Below, piece by piece: positions 46,038-48,655 of a stretch of 48,655 nucleotides of DNA. Position 1 is the first letter of the stretch. Each line of letters begins with the position of its first letter. A program made the translations under genes and the position numbers. The DNA comes from Cellulomonadaceae bacterium. Lineage in GTDB: Bacteria; Actinomycetota; Actinomycetes; Actinomycetales; Cellulomonadaceae. The stretch spans positions 1 to 48,655 of the forward strand of contig JAIRQO010000035.1 of the NCBI GenBank assembly GCA_031256435.1. Reading direction: 5' to 3'. A model generated the notes under the pieces. The model saw nothing but the letters and a program-made list of their open reading frames with translations, was not told the origin of the DNA and did not search any database.

Positions 46038-46043
46038 TAGGCT
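46038..46043 (+). promoter_or_regulatory. -10 box of nfo (leaderless type)
   Basis: TAGGCT followed by GGCGGT and the ATG; no room for a Shine-Dalgarno site. Confidence 0.5.
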
Positions 46044-46049
46044 GGCGGT

Positions 46050-46829
46050 ATGACGGTTCGGATCGGTGCCCATGGTGATGTCGACGATGCTGCGAGTCAG
46101 GCTGAGGCTATCGGCGCGGATATTGCCCAAGTGTTTCTCAGTGACCCGCAGGCGTGGAAACTGGACGCCGCCGCGCTCAGCAACCCTGGGGTCCCCGCCT
46201 ACGTTCACGCCCCGTACGTCATCAACGTGGCCTCCACAAACAACCGCATCAGGGTTCCGGGCCGGCGCTTGCTGCAAGCCACCTGCACCGCCGCAGCGGA
46301 CATCGGCGCGCTCGGCGTGGTGGTCCACGGCGGGCATGTCACAGCGTCCGACGATCCAGCCGTGGGATTCGAGAACTGGCGCAAGGCCATTGACGGCTTG
46401 GACGTGAACATCCCGCTCCTCATTGAAAACACTGCGGGCGGCAACAACGCCATGGCCAGGTACCTGGACCGGATCGCCCTACTCTGGGAACACCTGGCGG
46501 ATTCACCGAATATCGGTACCGTGGGATTCACCTTGGACACCTGCCACGCCTGGGCTGCGGGGCTGAACCTCGCCACGGTGGTGGAGGACATCCTGGTCAT
46601 CACGGGCCGCATTGACCTGGTCCACGCCAATAATTCCCGCGATGCCGATGGGTCCGGAGCGGACCGCCATGCGCGCCTGCGTGAGGGAACCATTCCCCCG
46701 GACCTTCTGGTGGAGGTCATTGGCGCCGCCACATCACACGGGGCGGATGTGATTCTGGAAACTCGCGGCACGGCCGAGGAAACCGCCAGCGATATCGCGT
46801 GGCTGCGGGGCGAACTCAGCAAGAATTAG
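46050..46829 (+). CDS. nfo: Endonuclease IV-family AP endonuclease (259 aa)
   Basis: Cuts DNA 5' to abasic sites in base-excision repair, using a zinc cluster. Metal-ligand motifs in order are VPAYVHAPYVINVAS, VVVHGGHV, IPLLIENTAGG, VGFTLDTCHAWAAG, LVHANNSRDADGSGADRHAR and VILETRG. The length is a little short of the usual 280 aa. In the DxxGSxxDRH segment, NNSRD replaces the more common NDSK. Leaderless start at ATG 46050. Divergent from the R-M operon. Confidence 0.9.
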   Translation: MTVRIGAHGDVDDAASQAEAIGADIAQVFLSDPQAWKLDAAALSNPGVPAYVHAPYVINVASTNNRIRVPGRRLLQATCTAAADIGALGVVVHGGHVTASDDPAVGFENWRKAIDGLDVNIPLLIENTAGGNNAMARYLDRIALLWEHLADSPNIGTVGFTLDTCHAWAAGLNLATVVEDILVITGRIDLVHANNSRDADGSGADRHARLREGTIPPDLLVEVIGAATSHGADVILETRGTAEETASDIAWLRGELSKN

Positions 46830-47175
46830 CAGTCCCGCGCGTCCATCGTCGTCGAATATCACAGTCCACCCGCTGCATTTGTGCTGGTCACAAAGTTTTT
46901 TGAGAAATTTGCCGTTTTGACTTGCGTAACGATGTATCGTTGATGTATCGTTATCCATGTCAGCGAGAAAGTTCGACGAACGGGCGGCGGGAAGCCGCAC
47001 CGAGAATCGCAGAACCCGCGCAGACGCTCGCTGGAGAATCACTCCAGCATGAAGATCGGCCCGGTAGATCCGATGGCCACGCTCGGGCAGAGAGCATGCG
47101 GTACCTGCCGCGAGCCCGCCCGAGCCGTGCAACCCAGCACCTCTTCACCTTGACTACCCTGAAGGAGACGCATTC
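46830..47175. other. Long leader of the PadR gene
   Basis: No gene is visible in these 346 bp. It holds an A/T-rich stretch with TTGACT (46917-46922), the operator-like repeat after it, and a leader hairpin GCTGGAG (47030-47036) with CTCCAGC (47042-47048). The 5' leader would be about 200 nt, unusual beside the leaderless neighbours. Confidence 0.5.
46928..46952 (+). promoter_or_regulatory. Operator-like repeat upstream of padR
   Basis: GATGTATCGTT occurs twice in tandem (46931-46941, 46942-46952). The first copy is part of a palindrome AACGAT-GT-ATCGTT (46928-46941). It overlaps the expected -10 region, as PadR autoregulatory operators usually do. Confidence 0.65.
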
Positions 47176-48057
47176 ATGCGCACCAACACCTATTTCACCA
47201 ATGACCCCACATCCGAGTTCGACGGTCGCACCGGCGGCCGTGGGCACCGACGCGGAAAGCGCGGACACGGCGCCAAGAACCGCATGCGCCGCCACGGCTT
47301 CGGCCCTGGATTCGGCGGCGAGTTCAGCGGCGAGTTTGGCCCCGGCTTTGGCCCCGGCTTTGGCCCCGGCTCTGACCGTAACTTTGGACCCAGCGAGGAC
47401 CGGCGCGGCGGCAAGCGCGGCGGCCCCCGTGATTCTGCCCGATTCACCGAGCGCGACGAGCGCCGAGGCGGCCTGCGCGGCGAGCGCCGTGGCGGACCCC
47501 GTGACGAACACCGTAACGAACGCCGTGGCGAGGCTCGCGGAGCCAAGCGCCGTGGACGCGGAGCACTCCGCGCCGCCATCCTGATGCTCCTCACCGAGCA
47601 ACCGATGCACGGCTACCAGATCATCACCAACCTCTCCGAACGCACGGACGGACTGTGGAAGCCGAGCGCCGGCTCGGTGTACCCGATCCTCAGCCAACTG
47701 TCCGACGAAGGTCTCATCACCATCACCGACGAGGAAGGCCGCAAGATGGCCGCTCTCACGGACGCGGGCACCGAGTACGTGACCGCCAAGAAGGACGAGT
47801 TTGGCACCCCGTGGGAGCGGGACACTCGTAACCGCGAGCACCACAAGGAGCTGGGCAGTTCTGTCCGCGCTCTGATGGGCGCCGTGGGCCAAGTGGCTCG
47901 TGCCGGGACTCCCGAGCAAGCCGCTGCCGTGGCCACCATGCTCAACGAGACCCGCAAGTCCGTGTACCGCATCCTCGCCGAGGACGTGACCGCACCTGAC
48001 ACCACCCCAGACTCCGCAGCCACCCCCGGCTCCGCCGACGAAGCCGCCACCGCCTAG
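47176..48057 (+). CDS. PadR-family regulator with long disordered N-terminus (293 aa)
   Basis: Residues about 129-205 form the PadR winged helix (GALRAAILMLLTEQPMHGYQ; WKPSAGSVYPILSQLSDEGL; ALTDAGTEY). A C-terminal helical part (LGSSVRALMGAVGQVARAGT) is typical of class s1 dimerisation. The first 125 residues are a low-complexity tract rich in FGPGF, RRGG and charged residues, far longer than in most PadR proteins. Such regulators usually repress their own gene and a neighbouring exporter in response to a small molecule; no exporter is adjacent here. GAAGGAG lies 9 nt before the ATG. Confidence 0.92.
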   Translation: MRTNTYFTNDPTSEFDGRTGGRGHRRGKRGHGAKNRMRRHGFGPGFGGEFSGEFGPGFGPGFGPGSDRNFGPSEDRRGGKRGGPRDSARFTERDERRGGLRGERRGGPRDEHRNERRGEARGAKRRGRGALRAAILMLLTEQPMHGYQIITNLSERTDGLWKPSAGSVYPILSQLSDEGLITITDEEGRKMAALTDAGTEYVTAKKDEFGTPWERDTRNREHHKELGSSVRALMGAVGQVARAGTPEQAAAVATMLNETRKSVYRILAEDVTAPDTTPDSAATPGSADEAATA

Positions 48058-48137
48058 CCCCACACGCGCCTGACCTGCGCATACACCCGAGCACCAATCG
48101 TCGTCGGACAAAAGTGCGTGCGTGGTGGGCCAGTGGA

Positions 48138-48166
48138 TTGCCGCACTCCCCGGGCCCGCGTACTGT
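48138..48166 (+). promoter_or_regulatory. Putative promoter of the structured RNA
   Basis: TTGCCG (48138-48143) and TACTGT (48161-48166) have a 17-bp spacer. The predicted first base, about 48173, is where the first RNA hairpin begins. Confidence 0.45.
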
Positions 48167-48172
48167 TCTTCT

Positions 48173-48650
48173 TGTTCCGCCGGAAACGATGGAACAGCCC
48201 GCAGCGAGTCAAACGGTGTTAGCGAACTAACGTTCGCCGCAACATCTTCCTGGGCTTCGGAAGTGCGAATACGATTCGCTCTTCTCTCAGCCTGCGTTGA
48301 TGTGGAACCGCAGACATCGCAACGCTACACAAACGGTAGAACCGTAGTGCCAGCGTTCAGCTCTGGTCTTGACAGGAGCGCGGGAAGACCTGCTTCACAG
48401 CAGTTGACTGGATACGTTCCGAACACTGTGACTGCTGGCCAGGCCAGCCGGTAGCGGCGGGCGACCCAGGACGGTGACCCTCTGTTACGGCAGAGACAGC
48501 CACTCCCCGAGATAACACTTGGAAGCACGGGTGAATCTCCCAACCGTCACTCGTGACGGCGAGAACAACGGTAACTGTGTGACGGCACAGACTGGCGAGA
48601 TGAAACGCTAGGCCCCGAACGAGGGAAACCTCGAATCGGGGCCTTTGTGT
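48173..48650 (+). ncRNA. Candidate large structured RNA, unassigned (~480 nt)
   Basis: No credible protein frame covers this stretch. It reads as a chain of short perfect stems: TGTTCC/GGAACA at 48173-48196; GTTAG-CGAA-CTAAC at 48218-48231; CTTCC/GGAAG at 48246-48263; GCGAAT-ACG-ATTCGC at 48265-48279; GCGTTGATGT with ACAT and CAACGC at 48294-48325; ACGGT-AGA-ACCGT at 48333-48345; GGTCTT/AAGACC at 48365-48390; CTGC/GCAG at 48390-48403; CTCTG-TTACGG-CAGAG at 48480-48495; CCGTCA-CTCG-TGACGG at 48544-48559; CTGTG-TGACGG-CACAG at 48575-48590. An intrinsic terminator closes it. I do not find tmRNA, RNase P, 6S or SRP hallmarks. Size and the many hairpins recall large ornate bacterial RNAs such as GOLLD or ROOL, but I cannot assign it to either. 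Confidence 0.65.
48610..48650 (+). terminator. Strong intrinsic terminator
   Basis: AGGCCCCGA (48610-48618) pairs with TCGGGGCCT (48636-48644), with an inner GAGG-GAAA-CCTC hairpin, followed by TTTGTGTT. No protein gene runs into it, which supports a non-coding transcript. Confidence 0.88.
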
Positions 48651-48655
48651 TACCC

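Noticed and set aside
46960-48111. Long minus-strand open frame (383 codons) opposite padR
   Set aside because: It is the mirror of the GC-rich padR frame; its product is Gly/Val/Ala low complexity with no motif, while padR has a clear domain and ribosome site.
48173-48650. tmRNA, RNase P RNA, 6S RNA or a T-box/cobalamin riboswitch
   Set aside because: The conserved words of these RNAs (tmRNA T-arm end, RNase P GAAAGTCCGGGC-type core, T-box GGGTGG) are not seen, and no gene follows within the window to be regulated.

Overview
The window is a high-GC actinobacterial chromosome segment. The evidence is the gene content: an actinobacterial GuaB1 with CBS domains, single-chain aconitase, a PadR regulator with a disordered N-terminus, AbiEi-like/DUF559-type accessory genes, frequent GTG starts, and several genes with a TANNNT box exactly 6 nt before the start codon (leaderless style). 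I cannot name the genus; an Actinomycetaceae- or Bifidobacteriaceae-like host is a guess. Housekeeping genes (valS, dxs, ribF, acnA, lpdA, nfo) alternate with accessory DNA.

Layout. 1-3.7 kb: a surface protein running off the left edge on the minus strand, an 8-copy 17-bp minisatellite, and a two-gene unit (double-HTH protein plus a sigma region 2-like protein) with two perfect DnaA boxes upstream. 3.7-5.8 kb: an ATPase/FtsX-permease ABC exporter. 6.0-12.5 kb: an oligosaccharide uptake and phosphorolysis operon: a beta-phosphoglucomutase/GH65 phosphorylase fusion, then a binding protein and two permeases. 12.6-18.2 kb: valS, a metallophosphoesterase, and an AbiEi-like/nuclease-like gene lying between 60-bp palindromic repeats. 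18.3-29.2 kb: purine permease, Na/Pi symporter, ribF, pflA, dxs, guaB1 and an ABC-2 transporter. 29.2-35.3 kb: acnA, a sugar MFS transporter and lpdA. 35.7-43.7 kb: a heterodimeric ABC exporter, an alpha/beta hydrolase, an MprF-like membrane protein and an MFS exporter. 43.8-46.8 kb: tRNA-Leu(UAG) with a duplicated 3' end, an Eco29kI-like restriction-modification pair, and endonuclease IV. 47-48.7 kb: a PadR regulator, then a roughly 480-nt gene-free stretch that folds into about a dozen stems between a plausible promoter and a strong terminator.

Working together: the 6-12.5 kb operon imports a disaccharide or oligosaccharide, splits it with phosphate to beta-glucose 1-phosphate, and isomerises that to glucose 6-phosphate. 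The importer ATPase is not in the window and is presumably shared from elsewhere. AcnA and LpdA belong to central carbon oxidation. Dxs supplies isoprenoid precursors, RibF makes FMN and FAD, and GuaB1 with the purine permease serves purine salvage.

The two signals I think most deserve attention are the unassigned structured RNA candidate at the right end, and palindromic repeat elements that have entered coding sequence in frame: three sites in ribF and one in dxs. Small palindromes and unrelated minisatellites also fill many intergenic gaps.
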